Positions 45,460 to 54,332 of a DNA stretch of 64,000 nucleotides are shown piece after piece. Location of the stretch: NCBI GenBank assembly GCA_023896275.1, contig MLDA01000001.1, positions 62,001-126,000 on the forward strand, read 5' to 3'. Each line of letters begins with the position of its first letter. Position 1 is the stretch's first letter. A program made the position numbers and the translations under genes. A model generated the notes under the pieces. It had not been told where the DNA came from. It saw only the letters and a list, made by a program, of their open reading frames with translations, and searched no databases. The DNA comes from Kocuria rosea subsp. polaris (GTDB lineage Bacteria > Actinomycetota > Actinomycetes > Actinomycetales > Micrococcaceae).

Positions 45460-47022
45460 GTGACCGTGACTTCGGAACACGACGACGTCGCCCGCGCCGC
45501 GCGCGCACCCCGCACCGGGGTGCGCGCGCGGCTGGGCGGCTGGCTGCGCGGGCCGCACGAGACCGCGTTCGACGCCGCCGAGCGGGACGTGCCGGCCGCG
45601 GTGGCCGAGCGCAACCTGGCCGGCGCCCGCGAGGACGTCTACTGGTGGGACACCGCCGAGGCCCCGGACGCGCTGCCGGGCTTCGGCAAGCCGGGCGCCA
45701 TGGCCTCCCCGGCGGCGAACACGGCGGACCTCGCCGTCGTCGGCGGCGGCTACACGGGCCTGTGGGCCGCGCTCATGGCCAAGGAACGCGACCCGGAGCG
45801 GGACGTGCTGCTGCTGGAGGGGTACCGCTGCGGCTGGGCGGCGTCCGGCCGCAACGGCGGTTTCCTGGAGGCGAGCCTCACCCACGGCGACTCGAACGGC
45901 GAACAGCATGCGCCGGCGGAGAACGACCGGCTGAAGGAACTCGGGGCGGAGAACGTCCGCGAGATCGCCGAGACGATCGAGCGCTACGGGATCGACGCCG
46001 ACTTCCGGGCGACGGGCGAGATGATCCTCGCCTCCGAGCCGCACCAGGTGGACGAGCTGCGTGCCGAGGCCGCGGAGACTGGGCGCGAGCTGCTCACGGA
46101 CGGGGCCCTGCGCTCCCGCCTGGACAGCCCGCTCTACCGCGCGGGGCTCTTCGACGCCGAGTCCACGGCCATCGTGAACCCCACCAAGCTCGCCTGGGGG
46201 CTGCGCCGCGCCGCACTCGACGCGGGCGTGCGCATCGTCGAGCACACGCCGGTGCGCGCACTCGAGGCCCCGCGGGGCCGCGGGGCGCAGCCGGTGCGGC
46301 TGCGCACGGACGGCGGCGACGTCGTCGCACGTCAGGTGGTGCTGGCCACCAACGTGTTCCCCGCGCTCATCAAGCGGCTGCGCTGGTACACGGTCCCGGT
46401 CTACGACCACGCGATCGTGACCGAACCGCTGACGGCGGAGCAGGAGGCGTCGATCGGTTGGGCCGGGCGCGAGGGCCTCGCCGACATGAACAGCCGGTTC
46501 CACTACATCCGGCCCATCGACACCGCGGAGGGCCTGCGCATCCTGGTGGGCGGGTACGACGCGCTCTACCACTTCGGCCGCAGCATGAGCGAGCGGTACG
46601 ACCACTCGCCCGCGACCGCGCGGCGCCTGGCGCAGCACTTCGCGGCGATCTTCCCTCAGCTGGCCGACGTGCGGTTCTCGCACAGCTGGGGCGGGGCGAT
46701 CGACACGTGCAGCCGGTTCTTCAGCTTCTTCGACCTGTCCCACGGCGGGCGGGTTGCCTCGGCCGCCGGATTCACGGGCCTCGGCGTGGGCGCGACGCGC
46801 TTCGCGGCGAACGTGATGCTGGACCAGCTCTCGGGCGAGCGCACCGAGCTCACGGAGCTGGAGATCGTGAAGAAGAAGCCGCTGCCGTTCCCGCCGGAGC
46901 CGTTGGCCTGGCTGGGCGTGAAGACAACGACGGCGGCCATGATCCGCTCCGACCGGAACAAGGGCCGGCGCGGGCTCTGGCTGCGCACGATGGACGCCGT
47001 GGGGATGGGTTTCGACTCCTGA
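45460..47022 (+). CDS. FAD-dependent amine oxidase (DAO family, PuuB-like)
   Basis: A 520-residue flavoenzyme. An N-terminal extension of about 85 residues contains VYWWDT. The FAD motif VVGGGYTGLWAALMA is followed by the PuuB/DAO-type GRNGGFLEASLTHG. The C-terminal SHSWGGAIDTCSRF and TGLGVGATRFAANV complete the FAD site. Relatives oxidise gamma-glutamylputrescine or other amines with oxygen. No glutamate-putrescine ligase is present, so it may act on free putrescine or an amino acid. GTG start 7 bp after the aminotransferase. Confidence 0.82.
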   Translation: MTVTSEHDDVARAARAPRTGVRARLGGWLRGPHETAFDAAERDVPAAVAERNLAGAREDVYWWDTAEAPDALPGFGKPGAMASPAANTADLAVVGGGYTGLWAALMAKERDPERDVLLLEGYRCGWAASGRNGGFLEASLTHGDSNGEQHAPAENDRLKELGAENVREIAETIERYGIDADFRATGEMILASEPHQVDELRAEAAETGRELLTDGALRSRLDSPLYRAGLFDAESTAIVNPTKLAWGLRRAALDAGVRIVEHTPVRALEAPRGRGAQPVRLRTDGGDVVARQVVLATNVFPALIKRLRWYTVPVYDHAIVTEPLTAEQEASIGWAGREGLADMNSRFHYIRPIDTAEGLRILVGGYDALYHFGRSMSERYDHSPATARRLAQHFAAIFPQLADVRFSHSWGGAIDTCSRFFSFFDLSHGGRVASAAGFTGLGVGATRFAANVMLDQLSGERTELTELEIVKKKPLPFPPEPLAWLGVKTTTAAMIRSDRNKGRRGLWLRTMDAVGMGFDS

Positions 47023-47481
47023 GCCGCGGCGCGCGGGGCCCCGGGGACTCGGCCGATCGGCTGCGCCCGGGGGCTCCTGCGCCATCACCAGGCTCCGCCC
47101 GGGGGTCCCTGCGATAGCCCGGGTTGAGCCCCTCCCGGATCATGGGAGCCTCCCCCGGGCGAACAGCGAGAGGCCGCCGACCAGCTGACGGATCCACGTC
47201 CGGCAGGGTCGTCGCACACAGTTAATCCGCGGTTCAGCCCGCCGCTTTCTCACCCCGTTAGCGTGGCCCAAGACGCCGGGTTGAGCGCGCCTGAAGATCT
47301 CCGACCGTGTCGTTTCGGCCGGCGTCGTCCCGTATGGGATGCTTTTCCTCTGCCACGACGAGGTGGCGTTCTCCTTCCGGGTCGCTGAGCGCCCGCCGGG
47401 CGGACGCGTCGAGCTTCGCCGGGCGGGATTCCACACCAGGTCCGGCCCCGGCCGCGCCGCAACCGCAGGAAGGATTGAGAG
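47023..47481. other. Non-coding gap after the amine oxidase
   Basis: About 460 bp without a credible gene. It holds two direct copies of CGCCCGGGGG(C/T)...CCTGCG (47064-47081 and 47096-47113, offset 32 bp) in a GC-rich tract that may include the operon terminator. A less GC-rich stretch (47215-47300) with GTTAGCG boxes could hold the promoter of the next gene. Confidence 0.45.
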
Positions 47482-47976
47482 ATGACCGAAGTGGTCCTCG
47501 AGACGATGATCGGCGAGTCCGATGCCCAGAGACTGGTGCGCACGAAGGCCCCGTCCTTTCGGCTGGTGCGCTCGGAGCTGACATACCGCCCCTACAGCGG
47601 TTTCGTGCACCGCCTCGACCTTCCGCGCGGCCGCTCCCGCCGGGTCCACACGCTCGTCGACCGCTTCAGCGGCAAGGCGTCCGTAACCGGCCCCTGGCAG
47701 ACCGCCGCCGCTCTGGACCCGCGCGGCCGCAGGCTCGATGAGCCCCAATGGGGTTCGCTCTCCTTCGCCGAGGCCCGCCGGCGGGCGCTGAAGGCCGTCG
47801 CTGCTGCGGCCCCGCCCCAGCAGGCGCCCGCCGCCTCCAGGCGGCCAGTCGATGAGCGGCTCGGGCACCCCACCGTATGGAAGCCGGGCTGGGTGCTCGA
47901 CGGCGTCGTCGGCGGCCGCGACGTGCGGATCTTTGTGGACGCCGTCGACGGCCACTCGGTGGTCGACGACTCCTGA
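47482..47976 (+). CDS. Hypothetical protein
   Basis: A 164-residue protein with ATG and AGGA/GAGAG purine-rich site upstream. Residues about 25-85 have alternating hydrophobic and basic residues (FRLVRSELTYRPYSGFVHRL, RVHTLVDRFSGKASVTGPW), suggesting a beta-rich domain. An Ala/Pro linker (about 108-122) is followed by a short C-terminal part (WKPGWVLDGVVGGRDVRIFV). No signal or membrane helix. I do not recognise a family. It ends just before the long hairpin shared with the convergent dehydrogenase. Confidence 0.6.
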   Translation: MTEVVLETMIGESDAQRLVRTKAPSFRLVRSELTYRPYSGFVHRLDLPRGRSRRVHTLVDRFSGKASVTGPWQTAAALDPRGRRLDEPQWGSLSFAEARRRALKAVAAAAPPQQAPAASRRPVDERLGHPTVWKPGWVLDGVVGGRDVRIFVDAVDGHSVVDDS

Positions 47977-48000
47977 GGGGGCCGCACCGCCGGCTACGCA

Positions 48001-48069
48001 GAAAAGCCTGAGCTACCGACACGAGCCAGAGGAATATCCTCCGGCTGCGGTCAATAGCTCAGGCTTTTC
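48001..48069. terminator. Long bidirectional hairpin terminator
   Basis: A perfect 15-bp outer stem GAAAAGCCTGAGCTA / TAGCTCAGGCTTTTC (48001-48015, 48055-48069) encloses an inner stem-loop with GAGGA-ATA-TCCTC flanked by AGCC/GGCT. It serves the hypothetical gene and the convergent succinate semialdehyde dehydrogenase gene. Confidence 0.8.
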
Positions 48070-48082
48070 CGAGCGACCAGGG

Positions 48083-49474
48083 TCAGTCGGCGATGTAGAG
48101 CAGGCGCTTGTTGACGAACTCGTCCATGCCCAACGGGCCAAGCTCGCGGCCGAAGCCGGAGCGCTTGACGCCGCCGAACGGCATCTCGAAGGACTCCGCA
48201 CCCGGGGCGTTGACGTTGGTCATGCCGACCTCGAGCTGCTCGGCAATCTTCCGGGCGCGCTCGGTATCAGCGGAGAAGACGCTGCCGCCGAGGCCGAACT
48301 CGGTGTCGTTGGCGAGCTTGAGCGCCTCGGCGTCGTCGGCGACCTTGTAGACCGCGGCGACGGGACCGAAGAGCTCCTCGCGGTAGGCGCGCATTTCCGG
48401 GGTGATCCCGGTGAGCACGGCCGGCGAGTAGTAGGACGCCGGGCCGTCGTGCAGCTCGCCGCCGACGTGCAGGGTGGCACCCTTGGAAACGGCGTCCTGA
48501 ACCTGCTCGTGCAGCTTCTCGGCCGCGGCGCGGGAGGAGAGCGGGGCGAACGTGCCCTCGGCCTCTTCGGCCGGGTCACCCGGGGTCAGGCCCTGGGCCT
48601 TGGCCACGAGGCCGGCGACGAAGTCGTCGAAGATGCCCTCGGTGACGATCATGCGCTTGTTCGAGTTGCAGGCCTGGCCCGTGTTCTCGATGCGCGTGGC
48701 CCACGCGGTGTCGACGATCTCCGAGACGTTGTTGCTGTCGAGCACCACGAACGGGTCGGACCCGCCGAGCTCCATGACGGACTTCTTCAGGTACTTACCG
48801 GCCAGCGAGGCGACGGCGGAACCGGCGCGCTCGGAGCCGGTCACCGAGACGCCCTGAATGCGCGGATCGGCGATGATGTCGGCGATCTGCTCGTGGGTCG
48901 CGAACAGGTTCTGGTAGACGCCGGCCGGGACGCCGGCGTCGTCGAGCAGCTTCTGCATGGCCAGGGCGGAGCCCGGGACCGTCTCGGCATGCTTGAGGAG
49001 GATGGTGTTGCCGAGCACCAGGTTCGGGGCCGCGAAGCGGGCGATCTGGTAGTACGGGTAGTTCCACGGCATGATGCCCAGCAGGGGGCCGACCGCGCGG
49101 CGCTGGATGATCGCCTTGCCGCCGATGAAGGATTCGATCTCCTGATCGGCGGTGAACTTCTCGCCGTTGTCCGCGAAGTACTTGAAGATGTCGCCGCAGA
49201 ACTCGGCCTCGCCGATGCTCTCGGAGAGCGGCTTGCCCATCTCGCGAGTGGCGATGCGGCCGAGCTCTTCCTTGCGTTCATAGAAGAGTTCGGCGATCTT
49301 GTGCGCGATCGCGACGCGCTCCGCCATGGGGCGCACGGCCCACTCGACGTAGGCTGCCTGGGTGGTCTCGAGAGCGGCGGCGACGTCGGCGTCGGTCGCG
49401 GTCTCGAAGGTTTCCTCGACCTGGCCGGTGGCCGGGTTCAGGATCTTGTACTGCAAGGCGGTGGAGTCCGTCAT
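48083..49474 (-). CDS. gabD: Succinate semialdehyde dehydrogenase (GabD1-type aldehyde dehydrogenase)
   Basis: A 463-residue aldehyde dehydrogenase. Substrate/cofactor segment is GIMPWNYPYYQIARFAAPNL, catalytic Glu is in VMELGGSDPFVVL, and nucleophile Cys in TGQACNSNKR. Length and these motifs fit the short GabD1-like succinate semialdehyde dehydrogenases. It would finish polyamine/GABA breakdown to succinate and might also accept 4-aminobutanal. ATG 49474 with AAAGGAA upstream. Divergent from a TetR regulator. Confidence 0.87.
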   Translation of the reverse strand: MTDSTALQYKILNPATGQVEETFETATDADVAAALETTQAAYVEWAVRPMAERVAIAHKIAELFYERKEELGRIATREMGKPLSESIGEAEFCGDIFKYFADNGEKFTADQEIESFIGGKAIIQRRAVGPLLGIMPWNYPYYQIARFAAPNLVLGNTILLKHAETVPGSALAMQKLLDDAGVPAGVYQNLFATHEQIADIIADPRIQGVSVTGSERAGSAVASLAGKYLKKSVMELGGSDPFVVLDSNNVSEIVDTAWATRIENTGQACNSNKRMIVTEGIFDDFVAGLVAKAQGLTPGDPAEEAEGTFAPLSSRAAAEKLHEQVQDAVSKGATLHVGGELHDGPASYYSPAVLTGITPEMRAYREELFGPVAAVYKVADDAEALKLANDTEFGLGGSVFSADTERARKIAEQLEVGMTNVNAPGAESFEMPFGGVKRSGFGRELGPLGMDEFVNKRLLYIAD

Positions 49475-49555
49475 GTGAGTTCCTTTCTCGCTGCTGGGCC
49501 GGCCCGGGCGGGTGCCGCGCCGTCCCCTTGCCATCCGGGGTGGCCGGGCCACTAA

Positions 49556-49572
49556 AATGAAGCCTATTCATT
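49556..49572. promoter_or_regulatory. Operator candidate between gabD-like and tetR-like genes
   Basis: AATGAA-n5-TTCATT is a perfect inverted repeat within an AT-rich island in the 166-bp divergent gap, a size typical of TetR operators. It probably overlaps the promoter of one or both genes. Confidence 0.5.
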
Positions 49573-49640
49573 TACTGATACGAATGTACCGTGTCCACCA
49601 CCCGCTTGTGAACCCGTTCACGCCATCGTAGGGAGTTTTA

Positions 49641-50342
49641 ATGACGCCGTCGAAGGATTCGCCGCAACCCGCCGCGGCGGGGCGGGCGCCCGGCGTCGAG
49701 CCTGCGCGCCGGGCCGGGCGTCCGACGACAGCGGTGCTCACCCCGGCGGGCATCACCGCCGCCGCGATCCGGCTGATCGAGGTGCAGGGCGCCGAGTTCA
49801 GCATGACGGCGCTCGGGCGCTCCCTCGGCGTCGCACCGTCGGCCCTCTACAACCACGTGGCCGGGCGCGATGGGCTGCTCACGCTCGTCCAGGACGAGCT
49901 CATGGGCCACATTGATGTCTCCGGGTTTGGCACGATCCACGTCGTCGCGGCGCTGCGCCGCTGGGCGGAGAGCTACCGGAGGGTCTTCGCCCGGCACGAG
50001 GCGATGGTGCCGATCATCGCGGTCCTGCCGGTCACCGGCTCACCGCGCACGGTGGACATGTACGAGCTCGTCGCTGAGCATCTCATCGCCGCCGGATTCC
50101 CGGCGGCCGACGTCGTGCCCACGATCGTCGCGTTCGAGTCCCTTGTCTTCGGCTCCGCGATGGACACCAACGCCCCCGCGTCGATCTTCGACACCTCCGG
50201 GCATCCCCGGCCCACCCCCGCCTTCGACGAGGCGCGCCGGGCCCAGGCCGCCACGGGCACCACCTCCGCGGACGCGAGCTTCAGCTGGGGGCTGGAGCGG
50301 CTCCTCGCCGGCGTCGAGGCGGGCCTGCCCGCCGGGGCCTGA
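49641..50342 (+). CDS. TetR-family regulator
   Basis: A 233-residue repressor. An N-terminal Ala/Pro/Arg-rich tail precedes the TetR HTH (about 32-80, FSMTALGRSLGVAPSALYNHV). The ligand domain follows, with VAALRRWAESYRRVFARHEA and a C-terminal TetR_C-like helix pair. ATG with GGGAG upstream. Divergent from the dehydrogenase, which it most likely represses. Confidence 0.87.
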   Translation: MTPSKDSPQPAAAGRAPGVEPARRAGRPTTAVLTPAGITAAAIRLIEVQGAEFSMTALGRSLGVAPSALYNHVAGRDGLLTLVQDELMGHIDVSGFGTIHVVAALRRWAESYRRVFARHEAMVPIIAVLPVTGSPRTVDMYELVAEHLIAAGFPAADVVPTIVAFESLVFGSAMDTNAPASIFDTSGHPRPTPAFDEARRAQAATGTTSADASFSWGLERLLAGVEAGLPAGA

Positions 50343-50503
50343 CCTGCCCGCTCCGGGGGATCCCCCAGACCGACCTCAGGGTCGGCCCCTCCCTCGGGAT
50401 GAGCCGCACGTCACCTGGGCGACCGGCGGGCTGATAACCGGAGTCCGGCATTCGAGCCCACCGGAGGACGCGCGCACCCGGCGCGCCTCCATAGCGTTGA
50501 GGC

Positions 50504-51121
50504 ATGATGAAAAACCAGTCCTCGACCCAGACCACCACCGCTTCCGAAATCAGCGCCCGCGCCGCCCACCCCGCCGGCACGGGCCGGCGTCGTCCGCGCC
50601 GGGTGCTGCCGCTGCTCGCGCTGGCGGCCGTCCTGCCGCTTGCGCTCTCGGCGTGCGGCTCGTTCGATCTGAACGACAAGTACGACGACGCCGCCTCCAA
50701 GACGGCCCCCACCAGTGAGGAGGGCAAGTCCGACGGGCTGCTGGCGTCGTGGGTCCCGGACGGCGGCACCGACGTGAAGGTCGAGCAGCGCTCCACCGGC
50801 CACGAACGGCTCATGACCATGGCATACGACGGCGACCTGCCCGGGACCTGCACCGCGATCGCCGCCGCGGGCGAACCGACCGACGCCGAGCTCGAGGCCA
50901 GCTACGGCACCGACAACCGCGTGAAGGACATCGACCTCGCGGATCTGGACACGAAGCCGACGCTGACCGCCGACTGGTGGCCCGAGGGGCAGGAATCCAA
51001 GACGACCCACCTGTGCGGGCGCTGGTGGGTGTCGCAGGAGGACGGCAACCTCTACGCGTTCGCGCCGGACGCCCTCCAGATCAGCGACAAGGTCCGCAGC
51101 GAGCAGGCAGCCGCTGAATAG
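50504..51121 (+). CDS. Predicted lipoprotein of unknown function
   Basis: A 205-residue protein. A long, basic N-terminus (RRRPRRVL) leads to a hydrophobic segment and a lipobox with Cys51 (LSAC). The mature part is acidic and soluble, with two cysteines (GTCTAIA and HLCGRWW) that could pair outside the cell. No family recognised. It is convergent with the molybdopterin oxidase of the SigK island, 22 bp apart. Confidence 0.7.
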   Translation: MMKNQSSTQTTTASEISARAAHPAGTGRRRPRRVLPLLALAAVLPLALSACGSFDLNDKYDDAASKTAPTSEEGKSDGLLASWVPDGGTDVKVEQRSTGHERLMTMAYDGDLPGTCTAIAAAGEPTDAELEASYGTDNRVKDIDLADLDTKPTLTADWWPEGQESKTTHLCGRWWVSQEDGNLYAFAPDALQISDKVRSEQAAAE

Positions 51122-51143
51122 TCGGCACCGCCGGTGACGCGGT

Positions 51144-52697
51144 TCAGCTCTCCTGAACCGTGAACTCGATCCGGTGCCAGCCGCTGGCGCCGTCCGGCAC
51201 CGGATCGGCTCGCTCGCTCGTCTGCCGCTCCCCGTCGCCGTCGGTTGCCCGGACGCTCACGCTGTGCCGGCCCGGCGTCGCGTCCGCCCACGCAAACGAC
51301 CACTGCCGCCACGAATCGACACCCGCGTCCGCGGCCAGCGTCGCGGGGAGCCATTCGCCGCCGTCGATCTGCACTTCTACCGCAGAGATCCCGCGCTGCT
51401 GAGCCCACGCCGTCCCGCCGATCATGACCTCTCCGGGCGCGACGGACGCGAAGGAACGCGGGACGTCAACCCGCGAGGCCAGCTTGATCGGGCCCCGCGC
51501 GGACCATCCGCGGTCCGTCCAGTAGGCCGAATCGTCAGCGAAACGGGTGACTTTGAGGTCGGCGAGCCACTTGGTCGCGGAGACGTAGCCGTACAGCCCG
51601 GGCACCACCATGCGGACCGGGAATCCGTGCTGGGGCGGGAGCGGCTCGCCGTTCATGCCCACGGCCAGCAGGGAGTTGCGCTCATCCGTGAGGGCTTCCA
51701 GGGGTGTGCCGGCGGTGAACCCGTCGACGCTGCGGGAGAGCACCATGTCGGCGGTCGGGTCGACTCCGGCCCGCTCGAGCAGCCGGCGCACCGGCACGCC
51801 GAGCCAGCGGGCGTTGCCGGCCAGGTCCCCACCGACGGGGTTCGAGACGCACGTGAGCGTGACATCTGCTTCGACCAGCTCCTCGGCGAGAAGATCGTCG
51901 AAGCCGATCTCGATCTCCCGCTCCACGAGCCCGTGGATCCGCAGGCGCCACGTGGACGGGTCGACCCGCGGCACGGATAGGGCCGTATCGATGCGGTAGA
52001 AGTCGTCGTTCGGAGAGACGAATGGCGGCATGCCGGGCACCGGGCTGGAGACACCGTCCGGAAGAGCCGCGGCCGGGACCGCCGGTGCGGGCAGTCGGAT
52101 CGCGTCGCGGACGGCGGCGATCCCGGTCCGGGTGCCCGAGACGGCTCGCCCGGCGACAAGTAGTGCCACGCCCACCACGGCTGCGCCGGCGGTGCCGAGC
52201 AGGAAGCGGCGACGGTCGGTCGCGTCGTCGGCCGCTGCCTCGACGTGACCGCCGGCCGCCCGCTGCGCGAGGCGCGCGAGGACCCAGAGGACCAGCGCGC
52301 CGGCGACGGTACCGGCGACGGCCGGGACGGCGTCGACCAGTGTGGTGCCGGCGCGGGAGATCACCACCAGGGCGGAGCCGAGGCCCAGGATCCCGACCGC
52401 ACCGACGGCCACCACGTGGTGCTTGCGCGCGAGCAGACCGATCCCGGCGGCCAAGATCAGCACGATGAGGAACATCGTCGCGAACAGCGCGATCTTGTCG
52501 TAGATCCCGAAGAGAGCGATGGCCGCGTCCTTGACCCACGGCGGGATGATGTCGATGAACGCGCCGCCGATGGAGACGAGCGGTGCCGACGCCGCGGCGA
52601 AGAAGACGGAGAGTGCCTCGGCCGTGCCGAGGAGGACGAGGGCGGCGGCGATGCCCGAGAGCATGAATCGCCATCCGGAGCGGAATACGTGTGCCAT
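51144..52697 (-). CDS. Membrane-anchored molybdopterin-dependent oxidoreductase (sulfite-oxidase fold)
   Basis: A 517-residue protein. The N-terminal third (about 1-190) has five or so membrane helices. The sulfite-oxidase molybdopterin domain (about 215-410) carries the Mo-ligand cysteine in VTLTCVSNPVGGDLAGNARW and MVVPGLYGYVSATKWL. A C-terminal Mo-co dimerisation-type Ig domain completes it (about 415-515, ISAVEVQIDGGEWLPATL). It probably works at the outer face. Third gene of the sigma/anti-sigma operon (44 bp after rskA). ATG 52697 was chosen. Confidence 0.87.
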   Translation of the reverse strand: MAHVFRSGWRFMLSGIAAALVLLGTAEALSVFFAAASAPLVSIGGAFIDIIPPWVKDAAIALFGIYDKIALFATMFLIVLILAAGIGLLARKHHVVAVGAVGILGLGSALVVISRAGTTLVDAVPAVAGTVAGALVLWVLARLAQRAAGGHVEAAADDATDRRRFLLGTAGAAVVGVALLVAGRAVSGTRTGIAAVRDAIRLPAPAVPAAALPDGVSSPVPGMPPFVSPNDDFYRIDTALSVPRVDPSTWRLRIHGLVEREIEIGFDDLLAEELVEADVTLTCVSNPVGGDLAGNARWLGVPVRRLLERAGVDPTADMVLSRSVDGFTAGTPLEALTDERNSLLAVGMNGEPLPPQHGFPVRMVVPGLYGYVSATKWLADLKVTRFADDSAYWTDRGWSARGPIKLASRVDVPRSFASVAPGEVMIGGTAWAQQRGISAVEVQIDGGEWLPATLAADAGVDSWRQWSFAWADATPGRHSVSVRATDGDGERQTSERADPVPDGASGWHRIEFTVQES

Positions 52698-52741
52698 GTC
52701 GATGACCCCTTGCAATGTCAGTGGGTCGGCACCGGTGCGGA

Positions 52742-53611
52742 CTAGAGTTCGCTGAGCACGATCGGATCGGTGGTCGGTTGCTCTGACCCGGTCGCTGGCT
52801 CGACAGTGATGCCGATGTGGGTGATGCCCTCCATGGGGCCCTCGAGAATCTTGCTTTCAGCGCCGGATGCCTCAGCTTCGGAGAGCATGCCGGCGGGTGC
52901 TGCCCCGTCGTCCGAGATCAGCCACAGCTCGTAGGCGCGGCCTTCAGGGAGTTCTGGCAGGTTGGATGATGCGAGGACCATGACGCCCTCTTCAGCGGAG
53001 TAGCTCAGATGAATCATGCCGCCGCTCGAGGACGGAGCATTGGTCATCTTGGCGTCAGAGGCCGTCATGATCTGCCCGACGGTCTCCTGGTAGCGGGCCG
53101 TCTCGGCCAGCAGCTGCTTCGTTTCGTCCAGCTCGTTCTGCTGGACCATGACGACGCCGGTCAGGACCCCGCTCGAGAGCAGGAGAACGGTTGCTGCTGC
53201 GGCCAGAATCCGGGTGGACTGCTGCTTGCGGCGGAAGGCGTCGAGTGAGACCACGTCGGCCCCGAGCGATTCCTGCTCGGGCGCGGCCTCCCGCTGCTCC
53301 ACGGGCGCTGGCGAGTCGGCGGTGGCGGCGTGTTCGGCCGCCTCCGGCTCGTCGACGCCGTCGTCCTGCTTCGGCATCGGCGGCAGCTGCCGCGTCTGCT
53401 TGATCGCGGACATGATGTCCTTCTTGATCCGCGGCGGCGGGTTCTCGGCGCCGGCAGCGGCGGCAAGATGCGTGGCGGTCTCGGCGAGACTGCGTGCCTC
53501 TTCGGCGGCTTCGGGATTCTCCGCCAGATACGCCTCGACTTCAGCGCGCTCAGCAGCTTCGAGGGCGTTGAGGGCCCACGCGCCTGTCGATGAATGCTTG
53601 TGATCGCTCAT
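52742..53611 (-). CDS. rskA: Anti-sigma-K factor (RskA-type)
   Basis: A 289-residue single-pass membrane anti-sigma factor. The cytoplasmic N-terminal domain (GAWALNALEAAERAEVEAYL) resembles the sigma-binding part of RskA. One membrane helix lies near 138-160 (ILAAAATVLLLSSGVLTGVV). The extracellular RskA C-terminal domain has GRAYELWLISDDGAAPAGML and GITVEPATGSEQPT. It overlaps the sigma gene by 1 bp, so their synthesis is coupled. It should hold the sigma factor inactive until proteolysis or a redox signal. Confidence 0.9.
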   Translation of the reverse strand: MSDHKHSSTGAWALNALEAAERAEVEAYLAENPEAAEEARSLAETATHLAAAAGAENPPPRIKKDIMSAIKQTRQLPPMPKQDDGVDEPEAAEHAATADSPAPVEQREAAPEQESLGADVVSLDAFRRKQQSTRILAAAATVLLLSSGVLTGVVMVQQNELDETKQLLAETARYQETVGQIMTASDAKMTNAPSSSGGMIHLSYSAEEGVMVLASSNLPELPEGRAYELWLISDDGAAPAGMLSEAEASGAESKILEGPMEGITHIGITVEPATGSEQPTTDPIVLSEL

Positions 53612-54219
53612 CACGCCACCCCCAACCTGTCTCTCAAAATGATCATTCCGTCGCGTATGCGTGTTTTCACGGTTCCCAGCGGCACCTGAAGCAGGGTCGC
53701 CACCTCCCGGTGCGTGTAGCCCCCGTAGTAGGCCAGCCGGATCGCGTCCCGCTGCATCTCGGTCAGCGTCTCCAACGCCTTGAGGACGCGGTCGACGTCG
53801 GCCCGCAGGACGGCGACGTCTGCGACGTCGTCCGCGGTCTCCTGGAACTCCTTGATGCCCTGAGCGAGGTCCCGCTTATTGCTGGAGACCGTCGCACGAA
53901 CCTTGTCGACGGCCCGGCGATGGGCCACCGTGCAGATCCAGGATCGGGCGGAGCCCCGGTCGGCGTCGTAGCGCGTCGCATGCTGCCAGACCTCGACGAA
54001 GACTTCCTGGAGGACTTCTTCGCTGAGATCCGGGTCGCGGACGACCCGCTTGATCAGACCGAAGACCAGTGCGGCGGAGTCATCGTAGAGCGCTTCGAAG
54101 GCGTCTTCGTCGCCGAGCGCAACGCGGGCGAGAAGATCGTTCAACGTCGCGGGCTCGGATTCGTTCCGCGCAGTGCCGGGCAGTTTCATTACCCCCATCG
54201 TTCCATATGAGGCGTTCAT
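53611..54219 (-). CDS. sigK: ECF sigma factor SigK-like
   Basis: A 202-residue ECF sigma factor. Region 2 (about 28-95) has FEALYDDSAALVFGLIKRVV and RSWICTVAHRRAVDKVR. Region 4 (about 145-200) has LTEMQRDAIRLAYYGGYTHR and VPLGTVKTRIRDGM. Pairing with RskA and a fasciclin lipoprotein matches mycobacterial SigK. ATG 54219 has GGAGCG 5 bp upstream; ATG 54198 or 54189 are alternatives. Its own promoter is not evident, and a terminator hairpin separates it from the fasciclin gene. Confidence 0.9.
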   Translation of the reverse strand: MNASYGTMGVMKLPGTARNESEPATLNDLLARVALGDEDAFEALYDDSAALVFGLIKRVVRDPDLSEEVLQEVFVEVWQHATRYDADRGSARSWICTVAHRRAVDKVRATVSSNKRDLAQGIKEFQETADDVADVAVLRADVDRVLKALETLTEMQRDAIRLAYYGGYTHREVATLLQVPLGTVKTRIRDGMIILRDRLGVA

Positions 54220-54284
54220 CACCGCTCCGACCCCTCTCCACTTTGCTCCGTGTCGCCTGGGTCACTACCGACCTGGGCGGAGAC

Positions 54285-54318
54285 CACGGGTCCCGGAACA
54301 TGCGCCCCGGGACCCGTG
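54285..54318 (-). terminator. Terminator between fasciclin gene and sigK
   Basis: A perfect 12-bp stem CACGGGTCCCGG / CCGGGACCCGTG with a 10-nt loop, 15 bp after the fasciclin stop. It may separate a highly expressed lipoprotein from the weakly expressed sigma operon. Confidence 0.7.
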
Positions 54319-54332
54319 CCGCTCGCGAGTTC

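Noticed and set aside
47140-47955. A 271-codon minus-strand frame opposite the 164-aa hypothetical gene
   Set aside because: No ribosome-binding site and skewed Arg/Gly/Pro composition. The plus-strand gene has a better start, although neither has a known family.
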